From Novosphingobium sp. (GTDB taxonomy: Bacteria > Pseudomonadota > Alphaproteobacteria > Sphingomonadales > Sphingomonadaceae), in assembly GCA_024236235.1 (NCBI GenBank), contig JACKKV010000008.1, positions 29,681-93,680 on the forward strand: 64,000 bases of DNA, written 5' to 3'. This document shows, piece after piece, positions 1-9,165 of the stretch. The notes below the pieces were generated by a model, which saw nothing but the letters and a program-made list of their open reading frames with translations, was not told where the DNA came from and made no database searches. Within the stretch, counting starts at the first letter, position 1. Each line of letters opens with the position of its first letter. The translations under genes were made by a program, and so were the position numbers.

Positions 1-634
1 ACAATTCGTGTTCGAACCGCTCGGCGGTGATCCGTGCCGAATTAACCGTGACAAAGGCCTTGTCAGCGCGCTGGCTCCAGCTGTGGAGGAGGCGCGCCGC
101 CACTTCCTTGCCCGCGCCTGCCGGGCCGGTAATCAGCACCCGGCTGCCGGTGTTGGCGACCCGTTTGAGAGTGGCACGGACCTGATTGATGATGGTGCTG
201 TTGCCCGTGAATTCATCGGCAGCGGCGATGCCTTCGCGCAGGCGCGCATTTTCGCGCCGCAGACGCTCCGTTTCCGTTGCTCGCGCGACCAGCAACAGCA
301 GTCGTTCCGTCTCGAACGGTTTTTCGATGAAATCCACCGCCCCCCGGCTGACGGCGGCCACGGCGGTGTCGATATTGCCATGGCCGGAAAAGATGATGAC
401 CGGCAGATCAGGTTCGCGCGTCTTGATCGCGTCCAGCACTTCCAGCCCGTCCATGGGGCTGCCGTGCAGCCACACATCCAGCAGGACGAGCGAGGGCCGC
501 CGCGCGTCAATCGCGGCCAGTGCCGATGTGCTGTCTGCCGCCGTGCGGCATTCATAGCCCTCATCGCTGAGCACCCCGGCGACAAGTTCGCGGATGTCGC
601 GTTCGTCATCGACGATCAGAATGTCGAGCGCCAT
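1..634 (-). CDS. ntrX: Response regulator NtrX, N-terminal part (cut by window edge)
   Basis: The first 211 residues are present and the rest lies beyond base 1. The receiver domain (about residues 1-115) has the acidic pair D9/D10, phosphoacceptor D53 and the conserved lysine K105 in a FIEKPF motif. An AAA+ sigma-54-interaction-type domain begins after about residue 140, with Walker A GPAGAGKE near 170-177. NtrX is the DNA-binding partner of the membrane kinase NtrY, encoded 43 bases upstream on the same strand, and takes part in nitrogen and redox/envelope regulation in alphaproteobacteria. The ATG at 634 is the only start that keeps the whole receiver. Because the C-terminus is missing, I cannot check for the GAFTGA loop or the Fis helix-turn-helix. 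Confidence 0.93.
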   Translation of the reverse strand, partial: MALDILIVDDERDIRELVAGVLSDEGYECRTAADSTSALAAIDARRPSLVLLDVWLHGSPMDGLEVLDAIKTREPDLPVIIFSGHGNIDTAVAAVSRGAVDFIEKPFETERLLLLVARATETERLRRENARLREGIAAADEFTGNSTIINQVRATLKRVANTGSRVLITGPAGAGKEVAARLLHSWSQRADKAFVTVNSARITAERFEHEL

Positions 635-677
635 CAGCCAGTCTCCAAGGAGTTAAGGGTTTGCTTCATGCTGAGCA

Positions 678-2888
678 TCATTCCGCCGCCTCGCTTTCAG
701 CGCCCGGATCGCGCGCGAAGACCAGTGTCACCACGGTCCCGCCGCCGTCATTGGCGGCAAAGAGCATTTCGCCGCCGTGTTCCTCGACAATCTTGTTGAC
801 GATCGCCAGCCCCAGCCCCGTACCCTTTTCGCGGGTGGTCACATAAGGTTCGACAATACGTTCGCTGTTTTCGGGAAGGCCGATGCCATTGTCAGCAATC
901 GATACGCTCAGCCGTTGCGCATCCGCGCTGACTGTCACGACGATCCGCGCACGGTAATCAGGTTCGGCATCCTTTGCCCGCGCTTCCACCGCCTCTGTCG
1001 CGTTTTTCAGCACATTGGTCATCGCCTGGCCAAACTGGTGGCGGTCGCAGGCGATTTGCGGCACCACCTCGCCTGCGGTCGCGAAGTGAAACTGGATGTG
1101 TGGTTTGGCCACTTCCTGCAGGAACATCGCCTGACGCACCAGATCCACCGCGTCTTCCTGGCGGAACACCGGCTTGGGCAGGCGGGCGAAGGATGAAAAC
1201 TCATCCACCATCTTGCGCAGGTCGCCAACCTGCCGGATAATCGTGCTGGTTAGTTCATCGAACAATTCACCGTCCTGTTCGATCTGGCGGCGATAGCGGC
1301 GATTCAGCCGCTCGGTCGCCAGTTGAATGGGGGTGAGCGGGTTCTTGATCTCATGCGCGATGCGCCGCGCCACATCCGACCATGCGGCCTGGCGCTGATC
1401 GATCAGCTGGCGGGTTATGTCCTCGAAGGTGATGACATGGCCGGTCGTGGCGGGAGCGATCTTGGCCGCCAGCGTCAGCATTTCGCCATCCTTGCGGTAA
1501 TGCACGATCCCGCCGGAAATACCGGCTTCGATCATCGACGCGAGCTGCGGTGACACTTCGCCCAGCACCAGCCCGACCGGCGCAGGCCCGATCCGCCCCA
1601 GCAGCAGTTCCTGGGCAGAGCTGTTCATCAGCAGCACCCTGCCTCGCCGATCGACCGAAATGATGCCCGCCGTCACCGATTCCAGTACGGCTTCGGTGAA
1701 GGCGCGGCGTTCGTCGAGCTGGCGATTGGCCAGCACCAGCGCCTTGGTCTGCTGGTCGATCTGCGCCGTCATCTGATTGAAGGCGCGGTTAAGCAGGCCG
1801 ATCTCGTCGGCCCCTTCCCTGCCTTCGACGCGCACGTCGAAATTGCCGGCACCCACCTTGTGCGCGGCGCTGACCAGTTCGGTCAGTGGCTTGACCTGGC
1901 GGTCTGCCAGCCGGAGCGCAAACCAGATTGCAAACCAGACCAGCGCCAGCGAGACAAAGAACAACGCCAGGTTGAAACGCAGCTGCAACGTGCGCGCGCG
2001 GCTCGTCAGCACATCATAAGCCCGGCGCACGCTTTGCGCGCGTTCCCACTGGCTTAGCGCCAGCGAATCGGAGCTGCGCGCCGCGTAAAGATAGACCCCT
2101 GCCCCGCGATCGATTGCGGTGAAGGCTTCGATCCGGTTGGCGCTGGCCCAGACCGCAACCGGCTGCCCACCGTCAACCTTGGCCAGAGTGTCCTTGCTGA
2201 TCTTCTGGGATTCATTGTCCTCATTGGGGTCGACGATTGCGGCGGTGCGCAATTGTCCATCCTTGCCCTTCTGGAGAATCGCCGACTGGTTGAGTTTGCG
2301 CCCCACCACCTGATAGGAATAGCCTTCGGCAAACTCCGGGCTGAGTATGGAGGTCTGTTCCAGATAGGAGCGCAGGTCGCCGGCCATGGTCACGGTTTCA
2401 TTGCCGACATCGCGCAGGTTCTGTTCGTAATAGCCGCGTGCCAGCTTGTTGGCGTTTTCCAGCATCCCGCGAGAATTGTCGGAAAACCAGAATTCGATAC
2501 CGGACTGGAACAGGATCGCAGCGAAGATGGCGACCAGCAGCGTCGGAATGGCGGCGACGAGTGAAAAGATCGCCACCAGCCGCACATGCAGCCGCGCTGT
2601 GCTGCCCTCGGCCCGTTTCAGAGCCAGCCTGCGCCCCAGCAGAACCAGCAGCGCCATTGCCGGGATCAACGTGCCGATCAGGAGCGTTGCCGCCTTGCCC
2701 GAGGGAAGCAGTTCACCATTGGCCGGGACCGATGAATAGGCGATCCAGCTGATACCGATCATCGCCGCCAGCGCGGCCAGCGACACGATCTCCAGCATCC
2801 GGAAGAAATTCGCGCGCCGCGTCAACACGCGGATGCGCCGCCACCAGCGCGGCCTGGCCATCAGGGACGGGGGCTTACGGGAAATCAT
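678..2888 (-). CDS. ntrY: Sensor histidine kinase NtrY
   Basis: Membrane-bound kinase that phosphorylates NtrX. In the 736-residue product, three N-terminal hydrophobic segments and a periplasmic region precede another membrane segment near residues 305-325. These are followed by a HAMP linker, a PAS domain (about 395-495), a HisKA box AHEIKNPLTP with H512, and an HATPase domain with the DNGIGLP and GTGLGLAIV boxes. Length and order match alphaproteobacterial NtrY. The start is uncertain: in-frame starts exist at 2930 (GTG), 2888 (ATG) and 2861 (ATG), and none has a convincing ribosome-binding site. I chose the first ATG. The gene lies between ntrC and ntrX in the classical ntrBC-ntrYX order. 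Confidence 0.92.
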   Translation of the reverse strand: MISRKPPSLMARPRWWRRIRVLTRRANFFRMLEIVSLAALAAMIGISWIAYSSVPANGELLPSGKAATLLIGTLIPAMALLVLLGRRLALKRAEGSTARLHVRLVAIFSLVAAIPTLLVAIFAAILFQSGIEFWFSDNSRGMLENANKLARGYYEQNLRDVGNETVTMAGDLRSYLEQTSILSPEFAEGYSYQVVGRKLNQSAILQKGKDGQLRTAAIVDPNEDNESQKISKDTLAKVDGGQPVAVWASANRIEAFTAIDRGAGVYLYAARSSDSLALSQWERAQSVRRAYDVLTSRARTLQLRFNLALFFVSLALVWFAIWFALRLADRQVKPLTELVSAAHKVGAGNFDVRVEGREGADEIGLLNRAFNQMTAQIDQQTKALVLANRQLDERRAFTEAVLESVTAGIISVDRRGRVLLMNSSAQELLLGRIGPAPVGLVLGEVSPQLASMIEAGISGGIVHYRKDGEMLTLAAKIAPATTGHVITFEDITRQLIDQRQAAWSDVARRIAHEIKNPLTPIQLATERLNRRYRRQIEQDGELFDELTSTIIRQVGDLRKMVDEFSSFARLPKPVFRQEDAVDLVRQAMFLQEVAKPHIQFHFATAGEVVPQIACDRHQFGQAMTNVLKNATEAVEARAKDAEPDYRARIVVTVSADAQRLSVSIADNGIGLPENSERIVEPYVTTREKGTGLGLAIVNKIVEEHGGEMLFAANDGGGTVVTLVFARDPGAESEAAE

Positions 2889-2966
2889 CGTTGCCGATTT
2901 ACAACTATACTGTTGCCAGATTGCAAGCACTTTTCGCCGGGCGGGGCATTTCGCGCGGCTTTATTC

Positions 2967-4379
2967 CTACTTGCGCTGCCCGAACCGGTCTGCCTCAATC
3001 GCCAGATCGACCAGCCGCTTGCGCAGGGTGTTGCGATTGATACCCAGCAGTTCCGCAGCGCGCAGCTGGTTGCCCCCGGTCTGGCGCAGCGCATGTTCGA
3101 ACAACGGCCGTTCAAAGGCAGCCAGCGCCGCGCTGTAGAGCTCACCATCCGCCGGCCGGACATCGCCGAGCCAGTTAGCGAGCGCGGAACCAAAATCGAC
3201 ACTGCGCGCCTCGGCCGATGGCGCGGGTTCTTCGGCCAGGGCTGAGGCAACGGTAGCTGCATCGATCACCTCCTCGCGCGACAGCAGGGCGAGCCGATAC
3301 ATCACATTGCGCAATTCCCGGACGTTGCCGCGCCAGGGATGCAGCTTGAGCCGGTCCACCGCCTCGGTGCTGATCCGATGGAAGGGAAGCCCTTCCTCGG
3401 CGGCCAGCGCAAGAAAATGCGAGGCTAGCGCCTCGATATCTTCGCTGCGTTCGCGCAGGGGTGGCAGTGGTATCGGCACGACATTGAGCCGGTAGAACAG
3501 ATCCTCGCGGAACTGGCCCGCTTCAATCAGCGGCTTAAGATCGCGATTGGTGGCGGCCACGATCCGCACATCGACGGCGATTTCCTCCTGCCCACCAACG
3601 CGCCTGATCCGGCCTGATTGCAGGGCCCGCAGCAACCGGGTCTGCGCCTCGATCGGCATGTCGCCGATTTCATCGAGAAACAGCGTGCCGCCTCGTGCCT
3701 GTTCGAACTTGCCGACATTGCGCGCAATCGCACCTGTGAAGGCACCCTTTTCATGACCGAACAGCTCGCTCTCGATCAGCTCGCGCGGGATCGCGGCCGT
3801 ATTGACCGCCACGAATGGTCCGGTCCGACGCGAACCCAACTCGTGAATCGCCTCGGCCACCAGTTCCTTGCCCGTCCCCGATTCACCAAGGATCAGCACG
3901 GTCAGATCGTTGCGAAGCACGCGGGTGATGAGCCGGAACACGCCCTGCATAGCCTGGCTGCGTCCGACCAGTGGCAGGCTGCTCTGGTCATGCGCTTCGG
4001 CGACTGGCGTCGCCTTGCCGCGCGTAATTGCCTGCCCGACCGTCGTGACCAGCTCTTCAAGGTCGAAGGGTTTGGGGAAATATTCAAACGCCCCGGTATC
4101 GCTGGCACGCACGGCGGTATCCAGCGTGTTCTGGGCTGACAGGATAATGATCGGCAGATCGGGATGCGCGGCGCGCACCTCGCCCAGCGTTTCGATCCCG
4201 TCGCCGTCAGTCAGCACGACATCGGTCAGCAACGCATCATAGCGGTGCTGCGCCAGCATGGTGTCGCGGCAGGCGATGCTTTCGCAATGATCGACCGTAT
4301 AGGATTCCGCCTCGAGCGCGGCCTTGATGACCATCGCGATGCCTGTATCGTCCTCGATCAGCAGGATCCGGTTGCTCAT
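2967..4379 (-). CDS. ntrC: Nitrogen regulation response regulator NtrC
   Basis: Sigma-54-dependent activator of nitrogen-assimilation genes, phosphorylated by NtrB. The 470 residues comprise a receiver domain (phosphoacceptor D53, lysine in FPKPFD near 103), an AAA+ domain with Walker A GESGTGKE (165-172) and the sigma-54 contact loop GAFTGA (212-217), and a Fis-type helix-turn-helix at the C-terminus (AAELLGINRNTL). All key residues are intact. The start overlaps the ntrB stop by four bases (ATGA), so the two genes are probably translationally coupled. Confidence 0.96.
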   Translation of the reverse strand: MSNRILLIEDDTGIAMVIKAALEAESYTVDHCESIACRDTMLAQHRYDALLTDVVLTDGDGIETLGEVRAAHPDLPIIILSAQNTLDTAVRASDTGAFEYFPKPFDLEELVTTVGQAITRGKATPVAEAHDQSSLPLVGRSQAMQGVFRLITRVLRNDLTVLILGESGTGKELVAEAIHELGSRRTGPFVAVNTAAIPRELIESELFGHEKGAFTGAIARNVGKFEQARGGTLFLDEIGDMPIEAQTRLLRALQSGRIRRVGGQEEIAVDVRIVAATNRDLKPLIEAGQFREDLFYRLNVVPIPLPPLRERSEDIEALASHFLALAAEEGLPFHRISTEAVDRLKLHPWRGNVRELRNVMYRLALLSREEVIDAATVASALAEEPAPSAEARSVDFGSALANWLGDVRPADGELYSAALAAFERPLFEHALRQTGGNQLRAAELLGINRNTLRKRLVDLAIEADRFGQRK

Positions 4380-5452
4380 GGCGTTGTCGATCCTTCCGCT
4401 GGCTTGGTCATGGGGAGATGAATGTAGAAGTGCGTCCAGCCTTCGCCCGCTTCACGTTCGTGCATGATCCGGCCATCCATATCGCGCACAAGCTTCTTGA
4501 CCAGCGCGAGGCCAAGCCCCTGACCATTTGCCTTGCTGCTGACAAAGGGTTCAAAAATGTGATCGCGCAGCGCAGGGTCAATGCCGGGACCATTGTCGCT
4601 GACCCTCAGTTCGATCGGCAGCCGGATCGGGCGGCCGAGGCGGATGGCGTTCATCACGAAACCGCTGACAAAGCGCGTGCGCACGATCACCCGGGGTTCC
4701 TGCGCATGTTTGCAGGCCTCCATCGCGTTAGAGAGGAGGTTGATCAGAATTTGCACCAGCGCGTCGTGATTGCCGAGCACTGAGGGAAGCGACGGATCGA
4801 ATTCTTCCAGAACATCGACGGCTTCCTTGCCGGCAACTTCTACCACCGCGCGGGCGTGGCGAATCGCCTCGTGCAGATTGCACGCCGATACCGGTTCCGG
4901 TCGTTCGCGCCCCAGCGACTGCATCCGGTCGATCAGCTTGGCGATCCGGTCCACTTCGTCAGTGATCAGCGTGGTCAGCGCGCGTTCCTGTTCCGCCGCC
5001 TTGCGGGCCAACAGCTGCGCAGCCCCGCGAATGCCGGCCAGCGGGTTCTTGATCTCATGCGCCAGAATGGCGGGGGTGCGAACCGCATTGTAGGTTTCGT
5101 CATCCAGCTCGCGTCGGTCCACCGCCTCTTGCAGAGTCATGACTTGCCAGCCCTGATGATCGAGCACCGGCGAGAGGGTCAGGTCGATGCGTCGTTCCGG
5201 TTGCCGGTTCAGGCTGACCGATACAGCATGCGCGGTGATCAGCGCATCGCCCACTGCCAGTCGTTCGCCGAGGCGGCCATCGTGAAAAGCGATCACCGCA
5301 TCCAGTCTGCGCCCGGCGAGCCGCTTGGCGCTTAACCCCATCAGCTGCTCTGCCGCAGCATTGACTTCGCGGATCACCATGTCCGGGTCGATCAGAAACA
5401 CGGCAATGGCCAGGCTGGCCAACTGGGTTCGGGCCGCAGGCGTATCGTTCAC
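4376..5452 (-). CDS. ntrB: Nitrogen regulation histidine kinase NtrB
   Basis: Soluble kinase/phosphatase acting on NtrC, normally controlled by PII proteins. The 358-residue product has an N-terminal PAS domain (about 10-110), a HisKA box AHEIKNPLAG with H132, and an HATPase domain with DNGPGIDP and GQGLGLALV. No membrane segment is visible, as expected. The start overlaps the dusB stop and the end overlaps the ntrC start, so dusB-ntrB-ntrC form one operon, the classic nifR3-ntrBC arrangement. Confidence 0.95.
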   Translation of the reverse strand: MNDTPAARTQLASLAIAVFLIDPDMVIREVNAAAEQLMGLSAKRLAGRRLDAVIAFHDGRLGERLAVGDALITAHAVSVSLNRQPERRIDLTLSPVLDHQGWQVMTLQEAVDRRELDDETYNAVRTPAILAHEIKNPLAGIRGAAQLLARKAAEQERALTTLITDEVDRIAKLIDRMQSLGRERPEPVSACNLHEAIRHARAVVEVAGKEAVDVLEEFDPSLPSVLGNHDALVQILINLLSNAMEACKHAQEPRVIVRTRFVSGFVMNAIRLGRPIRLPIELRVSDNGPGIDPALRDHIFEPFVSSKANGQGLGLALVKKLVRDMDGRIMHEREAGEGWTHFYIHLPMTKPAEGSTTP

Positions 5453-6468
5453 GCAGCCTGCCGTTGCAGGAAGGGTTCGTAGAAGCGGGTGAGTTCGGAC
5501 AGTACCTCATCCGGATTGTCGAGAAAGTTGACGCGATTGCGAAATTCTGCCGATCCGTGCAGCCCCTTGGTGTACCAGCCCAGATGCTTGCGCGCGATCT
5601 TGACGCCCACATCCTCGCCATAAAGATCCAGCATGCCGCGATAATGCTGTGTCAGTACCGCAAATTGCTGATCGATTGACGGGTCAGGCAATTCGGTGCC
5701 GTGCCGCAGCCAATGCATGACCTGCCCCAGCAGCCACGGCTTGCCATAGGCACCGCGCCCGATCATCACCCCGTCCGCCCCGCTTTGCGACAGCGCCTGC
5801 GCGACATCGGCGATGGTGCAGATATCGCCATTGACGATGACGGGGATCGAAACCGCGTCCTTGACCTTGCGGACAAACGCCCAGTCGGCCTTGCCCTTGT
5901 ACATCTGGTTGCGGGTACGCCCATGCACGGTGATCATCTTCGCGCCGAGATTTTCGGCGATCCGCGCCAGCTCCGGCGCGTTCAGCGACTGGTGATCCCA
6001 GCCCATGCGCATCTTCACCGTAACCGGAACGGCCACCGCCTTCACCGTTGCCTCGATCAGGCTGGCGGCCAGTGGAATGTCGCGCATCAGCGCGGAGCCG
6101 GCATCGCCATTGACGACCTTCTTCACCGGGCAGCCCATGTTGATATCAATGATGGCCGCGCCGCGCTCTTCGCTCAGTTTCGCCGCTTCCCCCATTTCCG
6201 GCGGGCTGCATCCAACCAGCTGCATTGACACCGGTTCTTCCGCCTGATCCCATTCGGCTTTCTGCAGGGACTGGCGCGTTTCGCGGATCGCGGCGGGCGA
6301 CGCGATCATCTCGGTCACATTGAGACCCGAGCCGAAGCGCCGCACGAGCGAGCGGAAGGGTTTGTCCGTCACCCCCGTCATGGGCGCAAGGACAACCGGT
6401 TCGGCTATCTGGACCGGCCCGATTTGCAGGGGTGCAAGCCGGGGCGGCACGGGAATGGGCTGCGTCAT
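5449..6468 (-). CDS. dusB: tRNA-dihydrouridine synthase DusB
   Basis: FMN enzyme that reduces uridines in the tRNA D-loop; historically called NifR3 because it precedes ntrBC in alphaproteobacteria. The 339-residue TIM barrel carries the catalytic cysteine in NMGCPVKKV, the phosphate/FMN-binding VNGDI and GVMIGRGA segments, and the early motif LAPMTGVTD. The open frame extends upstream to 6567, but the ATG at 6468 begins at the usual MTQPIP-type N-terminus and leaves 74 bases to the divergent ispDF. First gene of the dusB-ntrBC operon. Confidence 0.95.
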   Translation of the reverse strand: MTQPIPVPPRLAPLQIGPVQIAEPVVLAPMTGVTDKPFRSLVRRFGSGLNVTEMIASPAAIRETRQSLQKAEWDQAEEPVSMQLVGCSPPEMGEAAKLSEERGAAIIDINMGCPVKKVVNGDAGSALMRDIPLAASLIEATVKAVAVPVTVKMRMGWDHQSLNAPELARIAENLGAKMITVHGRTRNQMYKGKADWAFVRKVKDAVSIPVIVNGDICTIADVAQALSQSGADGVMIGRGAYGKPWLLGQVMHWLRHGTELPDPSIDQQFAVLTQHYRGMLDLYGEDVGVKIARKHLGWYTKGLHGSAEFRNRVNFLDNPDEVLSELTRFYEPFLQRQAA

Positions 6469-6542
6469 CGTTGCCTGCCTAAAAAACAGGCAGGCGCATA
6501 GTGGATTGCGGGCGCGGCGGCAAGCGGTTACCCGCGCGGGGC

Positions 6543-7691
6543 ATGAGCGTTCCCGTTTCAGCCTCACCCCCCTTTGCCGCCATCATCGTGGCGGCGGGCA
6601 AGGGCCTGCGCGCAGGGCAGCCCCTGCCCAAGCAATTTGCGCCGTGGCGTGGCATGCCGTTGCTGCGCCATTCCGCGCTGGCACTGGCCGATGCGGGAGC
6701 CTGCACCATCCTTGTCGCCATTCCCGATGGAGCTGACGAACTGGTCGGCGCGGCGCTGGAAGGAATTGATGGCGCGATCTGCATCACGGGCGGCGCAACC
6801 CGGCAGGAATCGGTACGCAACGCGCTGGAACGGCTGTCCGCAAACCCCGCGCCGCTGGTGCTGATTCACGACGCGGCCCGCCCGCGAATTCCCCCACAAG
6901 TCATCACGCGCCTGCTCGATGCGCTGGAACGACACCCGGCCGCGATCCCGGTTCTGCCTGTGGTCGACAGCCTGGCGCTGGACGAAGCGGGGCTGATGGC
7001 TGGATCGGCACGGCGTGAGGAATTGCGCCGGGTACAGACGCCTCAGGCATTTCACTTCGATGCAATCCTTGCCGCGCACCGGGCATGGCGCGGCGCGCCT
7101 GATGCGGGCGATGATGCGCAGGTCGCGCGTGCCGCGGGCCTCGCCGTCGCGCTGGTTGACGGCGCCGAGGCACTGAGAAAACTGACCTATGCGGAGGATT
7201 TCATGAATCCGGCATCACCGGTGCGGATCGGCACCGGCTTTGACGTGCATCGCCTGGTTGCGGGCGAGGAGTTGTGGCTGTGCGGGCTGAAAATTCCGCA
7301 TGACAGGGGGCTGGCCGGACACAGCGATGCCGATGTGGCCCTGCATGCGCTGGTCGATGCGCTGCTGGGCGCGATCGGCGCGGGCGATATCGGGGTCCAC
7401 TTTCCGCCCAGCGATCCGCAGTGGCGCGGTGCGGCGTCCAGCCGCTTCGTGACGCATGCGGTGGAGCTGGTTGGCGCTGCAGGCTATCGCATCGGTAACA
7501 TCGACCTGACGCTGATCTGCGAAGCGCCCCGCCTTGGTCCGCATCGCGATGCCATGCGCGAAAATGTCGCGCGGCTCTGCGACGTTGACATCGCAGCCGT
7601 GAACGTGAAGGCCACCACGACCGAAAGACTCGGATTTACCGGGCGCGGCGAAGGCATTGCCGCACAGGCTGCCGTCACCGTCTGCTGCTGA
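6543..7691 (+). CDS. ispDF: Bifunctional IspD/IspF, MEP isoprenoid pathway
   Basis: Fusion of 2-C-methyl-D-erythritol 4-phosphate cytidylyltransferase (about residues 1-220) and 2-C-methyl-D-erythritol 2,4-cyclodiphosphate synthase (about 225-382). It catalyses two non-consecutive steps of isopentenyl diphosphate synthesis. The IspD part has the nucleotide-binding loop AAGKGLRAGQPLPKQF. The IspF part has the metal ligands in GTGFDVHRL and AGHSDADVALHA, plus HFPPSDPQW. The fusion is common in alphaproteobacteria. A start at 6501 is also open, but the ATG at 6543 gives the standard N-terminus and avoids the region next to dusB. Confidence 0.96.
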   Translation: MSVPVSASPPFAAIIVAAGKGLRAGQPLPKQFAPWRGMPLLRHSALALADAGACTILVAIPDGADELVGAALEGIDGAICITGGATRQESVRNALERLSANPAPLVLIHDAARPRIPPQVITRLLDALERHPAAIPVLPVVDSLALDEAGLMAGSARREELRRVQTPQAFHFDAILAAHRAWRGAPDAGDDAQVARAAGLAVALVDGAEALRKLTYAEDFMNPASPVRIGTGFDVHRLVAGEELWLCGLKIPHDRGLAGHSDADVALHALVDALLGAIGAGDIGVHFPPSDPQWRGAASSRFVTHAVELVGAAGYRIGNIDLTLICEAPRLGPHRDAMRENVARLCDVDIAAVNVKATTTERLGFTGRGEGIAAQAAVTVCC

Positions 7692-7712
7692 TCCTGTTTC
7701 GAGGAGCGTTGA

Positions 7713-8243
7713 ATGTTGCGCAACCGTATGATCGCCGCTGCGCTGGGCCTTGCCGCGATGGCCCAGCCCACGCTCGCCCGGGCGGATGAATGCATCAGCG
7801 AACCGGAAATCGCGGCAATGGCGATTTATGCAATGCCCTCGCTCATCACATCGGTCAGCAATTTCTGCGCGCCTCACTTACCCGCCACCGGCTATCTTGC
7901 CAGCGAAGGCGCGGCCCTGTCTTCACGCTATGCAGAGGTGCGCGCCGACAGCTGGCCACTGGCCAAGACGGCGCTGCTGAAACTCGCCGCAAGCGGCAGG
8001 ACGGCGGACAAGGAGCGCGAAATTTTCGCGCAGTTGCCGGATGAGGCGCTGCAACCGCTGGTGGACGCGATCATCGTCCAGAAACTTGCCGCAGACATGA
8101 AACCCGGCGACTGCGGCAGGATCGAACGCGGCGTCAGAATTTTCGCCCCCCTGCCCCCGGAAAACACCGGCGAACTGATCGCCTTCGTCATCAGCATGGC
8201 GAAGAGCGACAAGATGCCGGTCTGCAGACAGGATCCATCGTGA
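7713..8243 (+). CDS. Secreted hypothetical protein, four cysteines
   Basis: I do not recognise the family. The 176-residue product begins with a typical signal peptide ending in ARADE, with cleavage likely after about residue 24. The mature part has four cysteines (in DECI, NFCAP, GDCGR and PVCRQ), so two disulfides in the periplasm are possible. Mostly helical by composition. A good ribosome-binding site (GAGGAG) lies 6 bases before the ATG. It sits between ispDF and the CinA-like gene, and its stop overlaps the GTG of the latter, so these genes probably share a transcript. Confidence 0.8.
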   Translation: MLRNRMIAAALGLAAMAQPTLARADECISEPEIAAMAIYAMPSLITSVSNFCAPHLPATGYLASEGAALSSRYAEVRADSWPLAKTALLKLAASGRTADKEREIFAQLPDEALQPLVDAIIVQKLAADMKPGDCGRIERGVRIFAPLPPENTGELIAFVISMAKSDKMPVCRQDPS

Positions 8244-8743
8244 CCGATTATTTGCTCCCCCCGGATATCGTTGATCTGGCTCGTCGCGTGGTGGAAGAAA
8301 ACGCCGCAATCGGGCGCAAGATCGCGGTTGCGGAAAGCTGCACCGGCGGGTTGGTCAGCGCCGCGCTCACCGAGATTGCGGGTTCTTCCGCCGTGCTTGA
8401 TCGCGGCTTCGTGACCTATTCGAACGAGGCAAAGCAGCAGGCGCTGGGTGTGGCGGGCGACATCATCGAAACCTTCGGCGCCGTGTCCATTGCCTGCGTC
8501 TGGTCAATGGCCAAGGGCGCGCTGGAGCGGAGCGAGGCTGATGTCGCGGTCGCGATCAGCGGCGTCGCAGGACCGGATGGCGGGACGGAGATGAAGCCAG
8601 TGGGGACGGTGGTGTTCGCCAAGGCCAGGCGCGATGGCGACGACAAGGAACCGGAAGCCGAACTGAAGAAATTCGATGATAACGGCCGCTCGGGCATTCG
8701 CCATCAGGCGACGCTTTGCGCGCTCGAACTGCTGTTGCCGTAA
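8240..8743 (+). CDS. CinA C-terminal-type amidohydrolase (nicotinamide-nucleotide amidase family)
   Basis: Stand-alone C-terminal CinA domain of 167 residues; the N-terminal molybdopterin-binding-like domain of full CinA is absent. The family deamidates NMN to nicotinic acid mononucleotide in pyridine-nucleotide salvage. Diagnostic segments are AESCTGGL near the N-terminus, TYSNEAK, and ISGVAGPDGGTE. The start is GTG, overlapping the TGA of the upstream gene. The 3' end overlaps the convergent START-domain gene by 40 bases. Confidence 0.9.
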   Translation: MTDYLLPPDIVDLARRVVEENAAIGRKIAVAESCTGGLVSAALTEIAGSSAVLDRGFVTYSNEAKQQALGVAGDIIETFGAVSIACVWSMAKGALERSEADVAVAISGVAGPDGGTEMKPVGTVVFAKARRDGDDKEPEAELKKFDDNGRSGIRHQATLCALELLLP

Positions 8744-9165
8744 AGCTCTTCAGCCCGCTTCTCGAAAGCGGCCACCATCTTGCGGAAAGCACGGTCAAAA
8801 TATTGCCCGGCAAGGGATTCGAACAGGCGGTTGCGAAACTGGAACTCGACCCGGAAATCGACTTCGCAGCCACCGCCGTCCAGATCGCGAAAGGCCCAGC
8901 GATTATCCAGATCGCGCAGCGGACCGTCGACATAATGCACGTCGATCAGATGCGGGTGCTGCTTGGTCACGCGCGAGGTGAACTTTTCCCTGATGCCCTT
9001 GAAGCCCACCAGCATGTCAGCAAGCATTTCCGTCTCGCTGTCCGAACGGATGCGGGTGGCAGGAATCCATGGCAGGAATTCAGGATAGCGCGCAACATCG
9101 GCGACCAGGCTGAACATCTGCTCGGCGCTGTATGGCATACGCCGGACCTCGTGAATGCCCGGCAC
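8704..9165 (-). CDS. Coq10/RatA-family START-domain protein
   Basis: A 153-residue polyketide-cyclase/START-fold protein of the Coq10/RatA family. Family hallmarks are the N-terminal YSAEQMF, the VARYPEFLPW segment and the C-terminal helix FRKMVAAFEKRA. Alphaproteobacterial members are most often linked to ubiquinone function; RatA of E. coli was described as affecting ribosome subunit association. Position directly behind lipA favours the Coq10-like role (inference). The GTG start shares one base with the lipA stop (TAGTG), so the two are coupled. Its 3' end overlaps the CinA-like gene on the opposite strand. Confidence 0.87.
   Translation of the reverse strand: MPGIHEVRRMPYSAEQMFSLVADVARYPEFLPWIPATRIRSDSETEMLADMLVGFKGIREKFTSRVTKQHPHLIDVHYVDGPLRDLDNRWAFRDLDGGGCEVDFRVEFQFRNRLFESLAGQYFDRAFRKMVAAFEKRAEELYGNSSSSAQSVA

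Noticed and set aside
8..799. Open frame of 263 codons on the plus strand over ntrX
   Set aside because: Antisense shadow of a clear NtrX receiver/AAA+ coding sequence; Arg-rich composition typical of high-GC shadow frames.
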